From: Acanthacorydalis orientalis
Taxonomy: Eukaryota > Arthropoda > Insecta > Megaloptera > Corydalidae
Direction of reading: 5' to 3'
DNA: 64,000 nt
NCBI GenBank assembly: GCA_034766995.1
Contig: CM068313.1
Coordinates: 29,494,325 to 29,558,324, forward strand
Each line of letters opens with the position of its first letter. The stretch's first letter is position 1. The notes below the pieces were generated by a model that was given only the letters and a program-made list of their open reading frames with translations, was not told the origin of the DNA and searched no databases. The position numbers were made by a program, and so were the translations under genes. Shown piece after piece: positions 1 to 12,024 of this stretch.

Positions 1-179
1 ATCGAGTTACTACGAATCAAATCGTTAAATAAAATACAATTTGAGATTAAACGTGTAATTTTATATTTGAAAACAGTCATGGCAAGTTCCATTACTTCAT
101 GCGCAAAAACCCAATTAGACAAACATGGAATAAACAAGTGGATGAAATGACACGCATGTGTTTATAGTCAGTCGTAATG

Positions 180-905
180 TTATAAATTGATTGAACAATA
201 AGTCACCATACAATAGCCGACCAGATAGAATTGTTCGTTTCCCATGGCCTGTAAAATACATTCAGAAAAAATGTACAGAAATACGTAGCAACCAGATAAT
301 AAATTTTCTGTCTTTGTTAAATTTAAAATCAAATCACGTTTAGTATCTTTTTACGTTCAATAATCTTTACTGGTATTACTTGAGATCCTACCTCATATTA
401 TGCTACCGGTCAGTGGCAGTATTAGGCCAGGGGTCCGGAGGGGTGATCAAATAAATACACCTGATGATGTCCATCTACGGTAAGAAGTTTACCTACTTTG
501 GCACGAGCTCTTACGTAGTGTATCTGTCATTCCCAAACCGATCTTACATTTCTGACATCGTCTCTCTTTTCGCTTCAAACATATGTATTTTCCGTCTTTA
601 TATAATTTTTAATGTACAATGAAGAGCGTTGATTTTGAAGAGCCTATATTGTGATGCGTGCACAATGCAAGGGTCGTAGTGGACGTGAGCTAGTGCTGCC
701 AAATGAATCACAACACAGTAAATGATCTAAGCGACCTTGGCGTGGCCGAAAAAGAAAAAGCGTGTTCTTTTTCCGAACTAGGTCATATGTACTCACGCGG
801 ATTTGTGTGTCTGCATTTAGCAAGATATTGGCGACAATAAGGCCGAGTTATGTTAACAATTCTCACTGATACGATGCATTTGATATTAAAGTGCGTACTC
901 GACTT
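180..905. other. GC-richer island, candidate conserved non-coding DNA
   Basis: Raised GC and frequent CpG compared with the following kilobases, with no sustained frame. Notable words are GGCCAGGGGTCCGGAGGGG (424-442) and GCGACCTTGGCGTGGCC (731-747), the latter containing an ACCTTG nuclear-receptor-like half site. Ends in the first (TA)n tract. Confidence 0.4.
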
Positions 906-933
906 TAATCACATATCGATTATTTTTTATAGC

Positions 934-937
<4 letters not shown>

Positions 938-984
<47 letters not shown>
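938..984. repeat. (TA)n microsatellite
   Basis: Pure TA, about 46 bases, right edge of the first island. Confidence 0.97.
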
Positions 985-985
<1 letters not shown>

Positions 986-1148
986 CGTATGCGTGAATAA
1001 ATCTAAAAAGGCTTTCATTTTATATTTCACCAAAACATTTTCTACGTTTTTAATTTCATATTTTTTTAAAATACAAATACTAAAAGAGTATTTTATAGAA
1101 TATCAAATTAGTGACATGACAAAAAAAGATGAAATATTCATTTCTGCA

Positions 1149-1173
1149 TTATATATATATATATATATATATT
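1149..1173. repeat. (TA)n microsatellite
   Basis: Pure TA, about 25 bases. Confidence 0.95.
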
Positions 1174-2039
1174 AACGTACAATAAGATAAAGTAAAATTG
1201 TTACATAAAACAAAAATTATACAATAATAAAGAATGTAAGGTTAAAGTGCAATTGAACATTTTATTAATAAGTTTACCATGATAAAGCACGATTTTACTT
1301 CACCTGTTATTAAATTTCTGACATTAAATAAAGTAAATTGGAAAACAGTCAGCAGTCTATTTTATAAATGTCGAAATTTACTAATAAATTGTAATGACTA
1401 ATATGTTTTTATTGCACAATTTTTTTATATACTTTTTATTTGTTTCTAGCCATTTTAATTGACTTTTATTTTAAATCTACTTGTTTCATTTAAATTTAAT
1501 TCTAATAAATATATTAATATTAAAAATATTTGTTTGTTTTTTTAAAAAAAGACATTTTATAGACCTCTTTATTTATAATGTAACGAATTGAAATTGAAGT
1601 ATAAATTATCAGAGAGAATATTTAAAGTAAAATTTACAAATATTTACTTAACAAATTTTGACAATAAAGAATATTTTTTAAATATTCCTATTTTTTGAAT
1701 CATACTTCTTAAAGAGAAGAAATATGAAGAACTTTGTAAATTTATGTGAAATTTTTGATAATAAATAATTAATTAATATACTGATTCAATTGTGTTCATT
1801 TTTGATTCAATATTTTATTGTTAGAAAATAGTGTCATTTATTATCTGAAACATAATGTACATTGACACTCAAGTATATGCTATTATTTATGATCTTATAT
1901 CAGCTTTCATATAATATTATTAATATATTATATATATTTTTTCAAATAACATACTTATCGTGTATATAGATCGGTAGATATGAGATGAAAGTATATTCTA
2001 ATATCTGTAAGCCAAACAATATTGTGTTCGTTGTGTATA

Positions 2040-2290
2040 TTTCAGTGCAAGCTTTCTACAAGTGTGATAAATGGTCTGGTCAACGTCGGCCACTTGAAAT
2101 ATTGTTCTTTGCGCGCGTGTTAACATTCTTTATTTCGATATCAACGCTGTTATTCAACAATGTTTGTGATGATTGATTTAATTTTCGCAGGACACGACAT
2201 TAGCCGCCCGGCGAATATGATAAACTGTATCAATTTTGACTTCTGGTCAAAATACATAACACTACACTTTGGATGATGTCGAAATATTGT
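2040..2290. other. GC-richer island with an acceptor-like motif
   Basis: Holds GCGCGCGTG and GCCGCCCGGCG, rare for the window. ATTTAATTTTCGCAG (ends 2190) is a good plus-strand acceptor motif. After it one frame is open for about 27 codons to a stop, but no donor or family supports an exon. Confidence 0.35.
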
Positions 2291-3102
2291 TTTATAAAAA
2301 ATGTGTGGGTGTGGTTATGGTTAAGACAATAATTGTTTTACATAAGTATTGTACTTTAAATGTTTATTAAATAATATCGATTCAAATCAGTGTCTTTTTT
2401 CAGATCAATATCTAAATGTTTGACGTAAAAATGCTCGTAAAAATATAAAGTGACATTGATTTCACTCTAGCATTTCAATTAATAAAACTTGTATTTCATG
2501 CACGGAACATTTGTTACTAACGAAAATAATATTCGAAGAATGTCCATTTTGAAATATATACATTTTTATTTCAGATAAAAGTAAAAGGAATTAATTGTAA
2601 TCATTTTTTATTTCACTTTGAATCGAATATGACGAGAATATAAACAAAAAAGAATAGGAAAAGTCAGAGAATACAGTTAATTTTAAGTTTTTAAACATAA
2701 AAAACTAAGATAGTTATCAGTATATTGAAAACCCCATAATGTAAATTTCATATTAAATGAATAAGTGCATTATGACATCTATAGTTATCTTTATATACTC
2801 TTTATGGACGTTCATAGTTCAAGAAGAATGGGTGCTAAAATCTCAAGTATTCACTTATTCATTAAAACCTATTAATATCTAAATAAATACTTAATGTCAG
2901 TATAATATCCTTTTTAATAGTATTTCTATTTATTTAAAGTTTGTTTAAAATATCATAAAATAATGGTGTTAAAATATGTGCTTAACGCATGACATCCAAA
3001 CGAATTACTTTCTATTCACGAGATAATAAATATTATTTCTATTTAGAATAAATATAAGATGCATTGTATATGGGATTTTATTTACTTAGTAATTTTTTCT
3101 AA

Positions 3103-3156
3103 CACAATTTTTATTAGTTCATAATAATAAAGCACAACTTTTATTAGTTCACAATA
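3103..3156. repeat. Short direct duplication, period 30
   Basis: Two 24-base units (3103-3126 and 3133-3156) share TTTTATTAGTTCA with two mismatches overall. Local duplication without coding content. Confidence 0.7.
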
Positions 3157-3271
3157 AGGAATGCGGTTAATATTATCATTTAATAATAGTATACAAAGAA
3201 CATTTAGTATATTTTTATAGTTAAAAAATAATAATAATCTCAAGAATAGTTTTTACATGATGGGAGTTGGA

Positions 3272-3278
<7 letters not shown>

Positions 3279-3309
<31 letters not shown>
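3279..3309. repeat. (TA)n microsatellite
   Basis: Pure TA, about 30 bases. Confidence 0.95.
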
Positions 3310-3314
<5 letters not shown>

Positions 3315-5269
3315 TATAGAAATGGACAATTAGTATCACGTTTCGAAAAGTACTACTTGATATCAACTATTTTCTATAGAAGTCTGTATCTATTTGTCAA
3401 AGTTTTGTTTTATTTTCGACATATACTAATTCAATCATGGATACATAAGTCAATTAGAATTCAATTAGATATAGCTATGAGTCTATGAAAAGAAAAGAAT
3501 TCATAATTAACCGGCTTGTACGTTTTTATAATATGCCATAAATAACTAATGGTATATAGAAATATGTACTGGATATAATTAATTACGATTAATAATAATA
3601 ACGTAATTCTTGTTTTGAACTACAGCTGCAAAGGTTTTTTTAGACGGATGTAAAAACAAAATAAGATTTATTTGAAACTAATTTTTTTTGTATCAAAATG
3701 TTGATAAAATTATAACGGCAGTAATATAAATAAAGAGTAAATCTTTTCGTAGTCGAAGTTTGTGTATAATTAAATGTATTTTATGAATACTTGTATTAAA
3801 TACCATAACAAGTATCTATAATAACACACATAACAAACTATTATATTTTATAAACAGAATAGAAAATCTTTAAATTAAAAAAAAATAATATACAATTATA
3901 TATTTAAAGGACTTTTACTATATAAGAATGTAAGAGGTGAGAAAATATAACCAACATTTAGTTATGAACTAATTATATATTAGAATAAAATTAACTGAAT
4001 ATGCCCTATATTTCTTGATCAATATTTCATTATTGCCGGAAAGGTTTTTAACATATTTGAATAATAATATTTAATTGAAAGGTTCTGTTATAAATATTAT
4101 TTTAAAGGAATGTGTATATACTCGTGTATATATATATATATATTTAAATTATATTTTTTACATACAAAAATTACTATTTCATGATAATCATAAAAGTTTA
4201 CGTTACATATTATTACATTACGATTATTGTAATTTGAGAAATAGACCTATAAACCAAATGAACCAAGAGACTTCGGGTGTTTAAGATATAATTAAAATAA
4301 AATTAGACTTTTAAAAGTAAAAAAAAATAGTAATATACTTACAAGTATTCGTAAAATTATAAAGAATGTATGGAATAAAAATCACGATTAAAATATTATA
4401 TAGATTATATTGGTTGATTGAAAAAAAAATGATTATTACTTAAATGTGAAAACATTCTTTCACGATTAACGTAATTCGTGAAACATTTCAATAAATATTA
4501 AAATGGACATATACTAAAATTTAATCATTTTATTGAAAGAAACCAGTGAACTGTGTTTTAATTAATTTGTAATTTGTTAGTGTTTATATAACATCTATAA
4601 AACTTTAATTAATATATTATCAAAATTTGTATAATTTAAAAGATTTAAATCAGCACACTTCATTTTAGATGAATGTTATTTTATTAGTTCGAAATGTATC
4701 CAATCATAGTTAATTGGATTCATCGAGGTGTCAATTAAAATTTTATATGTAGATAGTTTTGTTATTTAAATAGTATGTAATTGATGTCAATTTATAAATA
4801 TGTTTAATATTTATGATATCAAATACACGTTTTTATTTAACATTTTTTTATATTTTGAGATATGCATAATAAAGTACATTATAAAACGCAATTATAGAAT
4901 TATAATGTTATACATATAATATGTAGGTACACATACTTTTTATTTCTATTTAATTTAAATTAAAAAAATACAACTTTCAAATATAAATTGCTGTATTTGA
5001 TTATTTTTCGTTTGTATATAAAGAATGTATAATCATTAAATTGTTTACTTTTTTTGTAAATTTTTAATTGTTATTTCGTACTGTATCTAGAATTAAATTG
5101 TTAATTTTTGATATTTTTTTCAGTTTTTGTACATATTTTACATACAAATACAGACATAACAAATCTCCATTAATTAACTTGAAAATAAACCTTTATTTCT
5201 ATTGGTTATAACATGAATAATTTTGATTGCAGTTATCTTGTAATAGTGTGTATACGTACATACGTTATA

Positions 5270-5274
<5 letters not shown>

Positions 5275-5310
<36 letters not shown>
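5275..5310. repeat. (TA)n microsatellite
   Basis: Pure TA, about 35 bases. Confidence 0.95.
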
Positions 5311-5312
<2 letters not shown>

Positions 5313-5429
5313 TCTTTTTTAAATACGCGGACGTTGCAAATATAATACTGTTGACATCTTAAGACTTTACACATAACTACGTATGCAAATTATTGTAATT
5401 ATTTTGATTTTATATCTTTTGTATGAACA

Positions 5430-5705
5430 TAGTGACGTTGAAATATACCCAGGGGTATTTTAGCTGTGATTAATTAATTTGGCGTACGGGGCCGAACTCG
5501 ATGTCGAACGATTTCACTAGTATATAACGTTCAACAGCAGGTGATTTAGTGGAGGACACAGCTAGTCAGCGTGTCACAACGGTTAATCGCGTTACGTAAC
5601 GTTATACGTTTCAAACATTCCAACTGCGTGAATTCGTCATAATGTCAAACAGACCTGTCACATTGACTTTTTTCTGTCGGCTAGTGAAATGACTGACTTG
5701 CAATA
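5430..5705. other. GC-richer island with homeodomain-type words
   Basis: Contains GATTAATTAATTTGG next to CGTACGGGGCC, then a CpG-rich stretch with the palindrome CGTTACGTAACG (5590-5601). No open frame. Composition and sharp edges suit a cis-regulatory element. Confidence 0.35.
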
Positions 5706-5858
5706 TTAGACGAATTATGAATGGAATGAATAAGTAATTAATTATTTTACTTTAACTTTTCCATTAGTTAAAATGTGCTCCCATATACATGAAAATAGTT
5801 TTTTTTTAATTATTTATCTATCCACCTAATCATCTTTCTAACAACATAAAAAACATAC

Positions 5859-5868
5859 GTATATATAT

Positions 5869-5938
<70 letters not shown>
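5859..5938. repeat. Compound (TA)n(CATA)n microsatellite
   Basis: A TA run, then three ACAT units, then about 50 bases of TA ending in GTATATATAC. Confidence 0.95.
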
Positions 5939-5939
<1 letters not shown>

Positions 5940-6451
5940 CTCACAAATGGACATATTTTTAATTTGTTAACTAATTTTATTCAAGTTTTTCTTAATTATT
6001 CTTGAAAGATTTATAAGTAATTTCACGATTTTAAAGTAATTGTTAGTAAGATTTACATACTTCTAATTATTTTCGATAATGTTTTCGTAAAAAAACAAGT
6101 ACTTGGATGAACAGAAACTATTACAAAGCAGTAGTCTTGAAAATACTGTAAATTTATTTAGAATATTAATCAAGAATAAATACATATTAGCAATTAATTG
6201 CTATATAATCAATGATCGGTAAATGTATTTCTCTTATAGTATATCATTTTTCTTTAAAGAGATTATCTAATAACATCCTTAATGAGTTTTAATCTTAACA
6301 ACAGTAAAAAAAGATCTTCACTCCAATAATATTTTTATAGTGCCTCGTTAACAAGAATGATTAGTAATTTAATAATTTAAAAATTAATAGTTCTGGCATT
6401 TAAATCTAACTGTTGAGTTTTTTATACAAATGTAATAATTTATTTGAAGTG

Positions 6452-6491
<40 letters not shown>

Positions 6492-6592
6492 TATATATAT
6501 ATAAATATATATATATATAAATATATATATATATTAAAATATATATATAAATATATATATATGAATATATATATATATATACACAAATATAT
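6452..6592. repeat. Interrupted TA array with periodic TAAATA units
   Basis: About 140 bases of TA broken at fairly regular 14-16 base intervals by AAA or GA, suggesting duplication of an interrupted unit, not only slippage of single TA steps. Confidence 0.93.
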
Positions 6593-7116
6593 ACATAATT
6601 ACTAAGCAATAAACGGGGCAAGCAATCTTAACATACGCAAATTGACATTTTTTAAGACAGATAAAAACAAACAATAGAACAATCCTTTAAAGATATAAGA
6701 ATGTAATATTATAATTTCATTTATTAATATAAACGAATACTAACACGAATGTTTTGAATAGTTAAGTGTAAGTATTTTTAATACATTTCGATGTATTTCT
6801 TTTTTTATATTTCATTTCTTACGCATTAGATAAAAGGAAGATATCAACAGGAGTAGAAGATGCAAACCTCTATTTGTGTATACATTTAATCATTATCAAT
6901 TCTAAAAAAAAACTGTCACTCTAAACGAAGCGCCGTAAAACCCAACCAACCCCAAACAATACTCTAGAAAGCAATTGAGATAGAAGAATTGTAATATAAT
7001 GCAAAAAAAATGTTTTTTTTATGTAGGTTTTGATAAGTTAACATAATTTTCGCTATCAAATCTTTTTTGAGGTCAATTTACAATTAAAGTCAAAGGACGA
7101 ATGTTTGATTGATTCC

Positions 7117-7118
<2 letters not shown>

Positions 7119-7147
<29 letters not shown>
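7119..7147. repeat. (TA)n microsatellite
   Basis: Pure TA, left of the 7.2-kb island. Confidence 0.95.
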
Positions 7148-7153
<6 letters not shown>

Positions 7154-7205
7154 TTCTTATTATTAACCTAAGAGTATTCTCCTATTGCTTTATTTCTCAC
7201 TGGAG

Positions 7206-7298
7206 ATGGGTGGATGAGGATTACCATCACTATGCCGATCTCTTAGGCGATCGTTCAGGTAATCTCTTTCCCGAATGTCGTCTATTTTTTAAACCCTG
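7206..7298 (+). CDS. Candidate 93-nt internal coding exon, protein unrecognised
   Basis: An open stretch between splice-like signals. On the left, a pyrimidine-rich run (about 7174-7200) leads to an AG at 7204-7205; on the right, CCCTG is followed by GTAAGTTTA from 7299, a consensus donor. The frame gives 30 codons starting WVDEDYHHYADLLGDRSGNL and ending FFKP, and the exon would be symmetric (phase 2 to phase 2). The stretch is clearly GC-richer than its surroundings and contains no stop. Against it: the acceptor is GAG rather than CAG or TAG, the GC-richer island continues beyond the donor, and the opposite strand also gives a protein-like reading. I do not recognise the peptide. Confidence 0.25.
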
Positions 7299-7440
7299 GT
7301 AAGTTTATCTTCTCCTATCCTGTCCAAGTAGTTGTTCCTATGAGTTTTGTGATTTCTGTCAGCATTCTTCTCTTTTTACGGAAGGTAGGGTGCTAAACTT
7401 TCTTTCTAACCTTTCTTCCTTATCTGGGGTTAGAATCAGT
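7215..7440 (-). pseudogene. Possible decayed coding relic, opposite strand of the same island
   Basis: Read on the minus strand from about 7440 downward, one frame gives a charged run ending DKEERLERKFSTLPSVKREE; after a frameshift near 7372 a second gives NADRNHKTHRNNYLDRIGED, then a stop, then KIDDIRERDYLNDRLRDRHS. The charge-rich composition is unlike AT-rich background, and one frameshift plus one stop would suit an old transposon or gene fragment. No family is recognised. It competes with the plus-strand exon reading for the same DNA. Confidence 0.25.
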
Positions 7441-7492
7441 AACAATTACGTCGGACTACTCATTCCATTCGACACAAGTGCAGGTTGAGTTT

Positions 7493-7495
<3 letters not shown>

Positions 7496-7543
<48 letters not shown>
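7496..7543. repeat. (TA)n microsatellite
   Basis: Pure TA, about 47 bases, right of the 7.2-kb island. Confidence 0.97.
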
Positions 7544-7546
<3 letters not shown>

Positions 7547-7607
7547 AATGTTTTTCTTCCTGGGATAGCAATAAATATAAAACCAAGACAACTAGATTGT
7601 TAAGCTT

Positions 7608-7611
<4 letters not shown>

Positions 7612-7641
<30 letters not shown>
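7612..7641. repeat. (TA)n microsatellite
   Basis: Pure TA, about 30 bases. Confidence 0.95.
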
Positions 7642-7643
<2 letters not shown>

Positions 7644-7892
7644 GGAATTTATTTTGTCCGAAACCAATTTTATTTAGGTGATTTCATTTTATACTCATAA
7701 CTTAAATAATTTCTAAGGTATGTTGATTTTTCGATTTCGGTTTTCATTTCATGAATAATCCATTTCTATTTCTGTTTCCTTTTAATTACTTTAACTTTAT
7801 TTATATTTTTTACGATACGTTCAATGTATAGTCGTTTCAACTTTCCATTATCCCCGGAAAACCCGAAGTAATTTAATTATATTTTATGTATG

Positions 7893-7895
<3 letters not shown>

Positions 7896-7934
<39 letters not shown>

Positions 7935-7941
7935 CTATATA

Positions 7942-7985
<44 letters not shown>
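7896..7985. repeat. Interrupted (TA)n microsatellite
   Basis: Two TA runs joined by GTATATATCTATATATGC. Confidence 0.95.
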
Positions 7986-7988
<3 letters not shown>

Positions 7989-8399
7989 GAGTTTTACAAA
8001 ATATAAGAAAATTTTAAATTAATCCTATTTTAAATTAATATTGCAAAAAGATGATTATTTTAAAACCAAATATTAATAAAATAAAAGGTACTACTCCACT
8101 AGTAGTTGATTGAATGTTGACGTGTATTTTAATAAAAAAAACAACATCCTAGATACACTGTAGAACATTTTTTACTTACATTAATTTCATTCAACTCTTC
8201 TAAAAAAAAGTATATGAACATATATATTTGCGCTCTAAATACCGTTTATAACATGCAACAAATTCAATATTCATTAATAAGTACATGTCTATCGATTAAC
8301 TTTTAATCAGAGCTAGTTGATATTAATAAGAACAATGAAAGATAAAATTCTTACATGTAATTAAAATCAAACATTTATTTTCAGTTCATTCGAATATTA

Positions 8400-8520
8400 T
8401 TACTGCTATCGATACGTTTATAGGTGTACATGTCACTAATAGCAGCAGGGTGCTGAACTTATCACTGGCACACGGAGTTTTATTTCGTACTAAATACGTC
8501 TGACAATTAATGAAAATAGT
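8400..8520. other. Small GC-richer island
   Basis: Includes AGCAGCAGGGTGCTGAAC and CACTGGCACACGGAG; no frame, no hairpin recognised. Confidence 0.25.
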
Positions 8521-8931
8521 ACAGTTTCGTTTTAATAAATCACAGATACTGTGACTAGCAATAAATTTTAACTATACAGAAAAATTAATCATTGAGCATT
8601 AGAACTAGTTCAAAATTTATCATATCATATTTGTTTTATAATGTACAAATAACAAGATACACTGTGAACATTGACAGATGTATTATTACTTGCATTTTTC
8701 TTGGAGAACGGTTCAGTGATAGATTTGTTGATGTAGGCAGATACAATTATTTCCGTTGTCTATTCTTAGTATATTATTTTCTCGAAAATAATATACATAG
8801 ATTCGAAAGATTATAAATAGAGAATTATTAGTAATAACAAATCTATTACGACTATAGCAATTGGTACTTTATTGCAGGTATTTAATTTACTATTAATTTG
8901 TTAAAATTGTTATTAAATATATTCATCATTG

Positions 8932-8957
8932 AATATATATATATATATATATATAAT
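8932..8957. repeat. (TA)n microsatellite
   Basis: Short pure TA tract. Confidence 0.9.
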
Positions 8958-9436
8958 GCTTCAGGTATATATACTTTCATGAACATACGTTCAAAATTCA
9001 GGTCACTATTGAACTTTAATAATGTACTTATTTTTAGTGAAGAACATAAAAAAAATATTTCTTTGTGACTTATCTTAATGTAATAAACATTATATTAAAA
9101 AAAATTTAAAGGTGAGTTAAGATGAAATATTTAACAATAAGAGCAACAAATTACAATATCTGACCTACATATTATTGGAATATGAAATCATGAATTGCTC
9201 TTTACCGTTACTATAAATCGAAAACTGTACAAAATCAATGTAAGAGTTGTAAATACATGAAGATTATTTCAATATATGATTAATGTTTGGATTTATTATA
9301 TAAATGTAATACATTAGTATATGTTGTAACTGAAATCTTGGTTATGTGTTATATATTTTGTATTAATTAAATGTTTAATGCTCAAACGAGTCAGTGTGGT
9401 ACAAAGGAAATTCAAATAGTTGAAAATAAAATTTGC

Positions 9437-9456
9437 CATATATGTATATATATATA

Positions 9457-9509
<53 letters not shown>
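9437..9509. repeat. Interrupted (TA)n microsatellite
   Basis: TA with TGTA and TGCA interruptions near its left end. Confidence 0.96.
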
Positions 9510-9512
<3 letters not shown>

Positions 9513-10566
9513 TTTTCAGCATATTTCTTCAATTAGATAAAAAATAAATTTCTTCGTAAAGATAGAATATTTTTGATATTTATTTTTAATTATTCTTTTT
9601 TTGTTATTAGTTTGAAAAATGCTTTTTTTTAAATTTATTTACATCTATACGTTTTAATGGAAATTATTATAATAGAGTAGTTTTGAATTTTCTTAAAATT
9701 AATAACTGTTTCTGGGAGAGACACAGGTATACATATAAAGAAACGTGTACTTTTTTTAGTCATCATGCGTTTCAAAGGGCGAATTCATAAATTTAATATA
9801 TTCAGATAAAATATTATCCATGAAAACATACATACATGAGTGGTTGAAAAATCTATTATTTGATAATTGTGTTATTTCAAATGTTAAAAAAGAACCCTTA
9901 CTAGTCATACACTTAAAATTCTTAAAATAAAACTCTTTTCTTCAACAATTTTCAATAATTAATTACTATTCTGTACTTTCGTACAATAAAGAGAAAGATA
10001 TCGTTATTGAAATGCACGTAAGCAACAATTAAAATTTTCGATCATCAATTATCGAACATATATGACCAGAAAATATATTTCTGATTTATGGCGAGCGAAA
10101 AATTTGTTAGTCATTTTTTCACTTTTATTGCATAAAAAATAACTTAGTAGAACTTATAAGAGTTTTTATTATTATTTAAGTAATGTATAAATTTAATGAA
10201 ATTGAAAATTATATGTTGTGCTAAATGACTGGATAAAATTAAAATTGACATTAAATAGCAATTCAACTTAAAGTTCCTTATTATCATTCTTGACAAATGG
10301 AGTTCAGATTTAATATTTTCAGTCTTATTTTATTTCTGTTGAAGTTTGATAATTATAAACTTTTATTAAAGGTATTGTTTAATCTTCATTTAAATTATTT
10401 ATTCATGGAATAAATATTTTTATTACTTTTTGGAATGAGTTAATTGACAAACAAATATTCTCATTATGAAAATAATTTATGTTGTAAGATCGAACTAGTT
10501 ACAAATTATCCGGCAACCCATCGTGCTAGCCATTGATATACAATCCCGCCTGAAATGTATACCTAC

Positions 10567-10569
<3 letters not shown>

Positions 10570-10612
<43 letters not shown>
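10570..10612. repeat. (TA)n microsatellite
   Basis: Pure TA, about 42 bases. Confidence 0.96.
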
Positions 10613-10615
<3 letters not shown>

Positions 10616-10971
10616 ACATTTACTTATTTGTTATATTAACTTAATTATTATTATATTTATAGTATATTATATTAATAATATACTGCAAACGGATACTTTG
10701 TTAAATATCTATTATACGTTTATTTTAAAAAACTATCTTTTATTAAATGTGTATGTATGTATAAATGGAATTATAAATTTAAAATGTATACTTAAAGTTG
10801 AGAAGCCTACACATTTTATAATTTCATATTCAATAAAATACTTACTGAAGGATAATGCTTAATATTTTAAATGTTTTATTTTCATGTTTCATTTTTTTGA
10901 CAAAATTAAGAAAAAAATTTGTCAATAAAACAAAGATAATTTTTTTAATTATAAATATTCTGTATTTGATC

Positions 10972-11063
10972 TTAACCTTTAAACTACACGTTAGGTTCAA
11001 AGTGGCCCAAACAACAGTGTGTTTCGTATGTTTCATACAGATAGTGTGTAGTTTAAAGGTTAA
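10972..11063. mobile_element. piggyBac-like miniature element (84 bp between TTAA sites)
   Basis: A perfect 18-base inverted repeat, TTAACCTTTAAACTACAC at 10972-10989 and its exact complement at 11046-11063. Each outer end is TTAA, the piggyBac target site, followed by CC, so the element itself is 10976-11059 with 14-bp terminal repeats beginning CCTTTAAACTACAC. The interior (about 56 bases) is GC-richer than its surroundings and codes for nothing. The TTAA duplication and CC-starting ends are established piggyBac hallmarks; assignment to that superfamily is an inference, because no transposase is present. Confidence 0.7.
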
Positions 11064-11319
11064 TAGTATTTTCTAAGATTTTATAAAAATTTATATTGGC
11101 TAAAATAATTAATAAAAGTAATAATAAAATAATTAAATATTTTTAAACGTTGTTAAAATATTTTTAATAATGGCTCCATATGGTTGTTTTCTCACTACAT
11201 ATGTCTGTATAAATTAATGTTTCTGGATTTAAAAAATGAATATAAAATTTTTAAAACAAGTATTTATTTTAAATACATTTGGCTACCGTACACAAAACTA
11301 AAAAAAAGATTTTGATTTG

Positions 11320-11633
11320 GAAATGTTGTCCATGTGGTTGATTTTTCGGTGAAGACCGTCGACGAAACACAACGTAGCTGGTAATTTGTCACTGCCACTG
11401 TGCCCCGTGTCGGGCTACGGGCCCCCCCGAGAGCGGATTAGTACGCTCCACCACGTCCTCGCGTATGTTGGTCTGGTGCCGTGGCCTATGCAATACACTC
11501 TGTCAATACGTCATGTCGATGATATTTTCACGCTGTGTCTTTTTGTATTGTTTCCAAACATTTATATGTATCGAATACACCTCATATGTGTAGAGTTATG
11601 TGTGACGTGACCCCTCGAACCGACAAACCGTTT

Positions 11634-11635
<2 letters not shown>
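11320..11635. other. GC-rich island (richest in the left half)
   Basis: Contains GTCGGGCTACGGGCCCCCCC (11409-11428) and many CpG. A 74-codon plus frame (11386-11610) covers it but has no splice or codon support and ends in AT-rich DNA; the island itself explains the lack of stops. Bounded on the right by (TA)n. Confidence 0.35.

Positions 11636-11636
<1 letters not shown>

Positions 11637-11681
<45 letters not shown>
11637..11681. repeat. (TA)n microsatellite
   Basis: Pure TA at the right edge of the GC-rich island 11320-11635. Confidence 0.96.
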
Positions 11682-11940
11682 CTGGTTAAAAGAACGAAAT
11701 GAGTGAAGGTTATTGAAATTTAACTTGTGTTATGAATCATAATCACAATAATAAATTTCATTTATATTTATATTCCATCAAATATAAAATAATTCAAATA
11801 AATAACAAAGATTAATTTCAATTCATTTTTTAACTTGTAGAAGAACTAAAATTTATTGCAATTGTTATCAGAATAAAATACATAAAATCATATTAATGTA
11901 CAGAAAGAAAATAATATATATTTTAGCAATATCTCATTTA

Positions 11941-11943
<3 letters not shown>

Positions 11944-12023
<80 letters not shown>
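11944..12023. repeat. Long (TA)n microsatellite
   Basis: About 80 bases of TA with one G interruption. The Ile-Tyr frames on both strands here are only its translation. Confidence 0.97.

Positions 12024-12024
<1 letters not shown>

Larger units (their letters stand above)
2291..5429. other. AT-rich stretch, no gene seen
   Basis: Homopolymer-rich A+T sequence with TA tracts and the short duplication at 3103. The 69-73-codon frames here are AT-rich chance frames. Confidence 0.6.
8521..10971. other. AT-rich stretch, no gene seen
   Basis: Contains TA tracts. TTTATTGCAG followed by GTATTT at 8878/8879 and AAAG followed by GTGAGTTAAG at 9112 are isolated splice-like words on the plus strand without exon context. 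Confidence 0.55.

Noticed and set aside
11386..11610. 74-codon plus-strand frame in the GC-rich island
   Set aside because: High local GC explains the open frame; the peptide has no recognisable motif and the frame runs out into AT-rich DNA.
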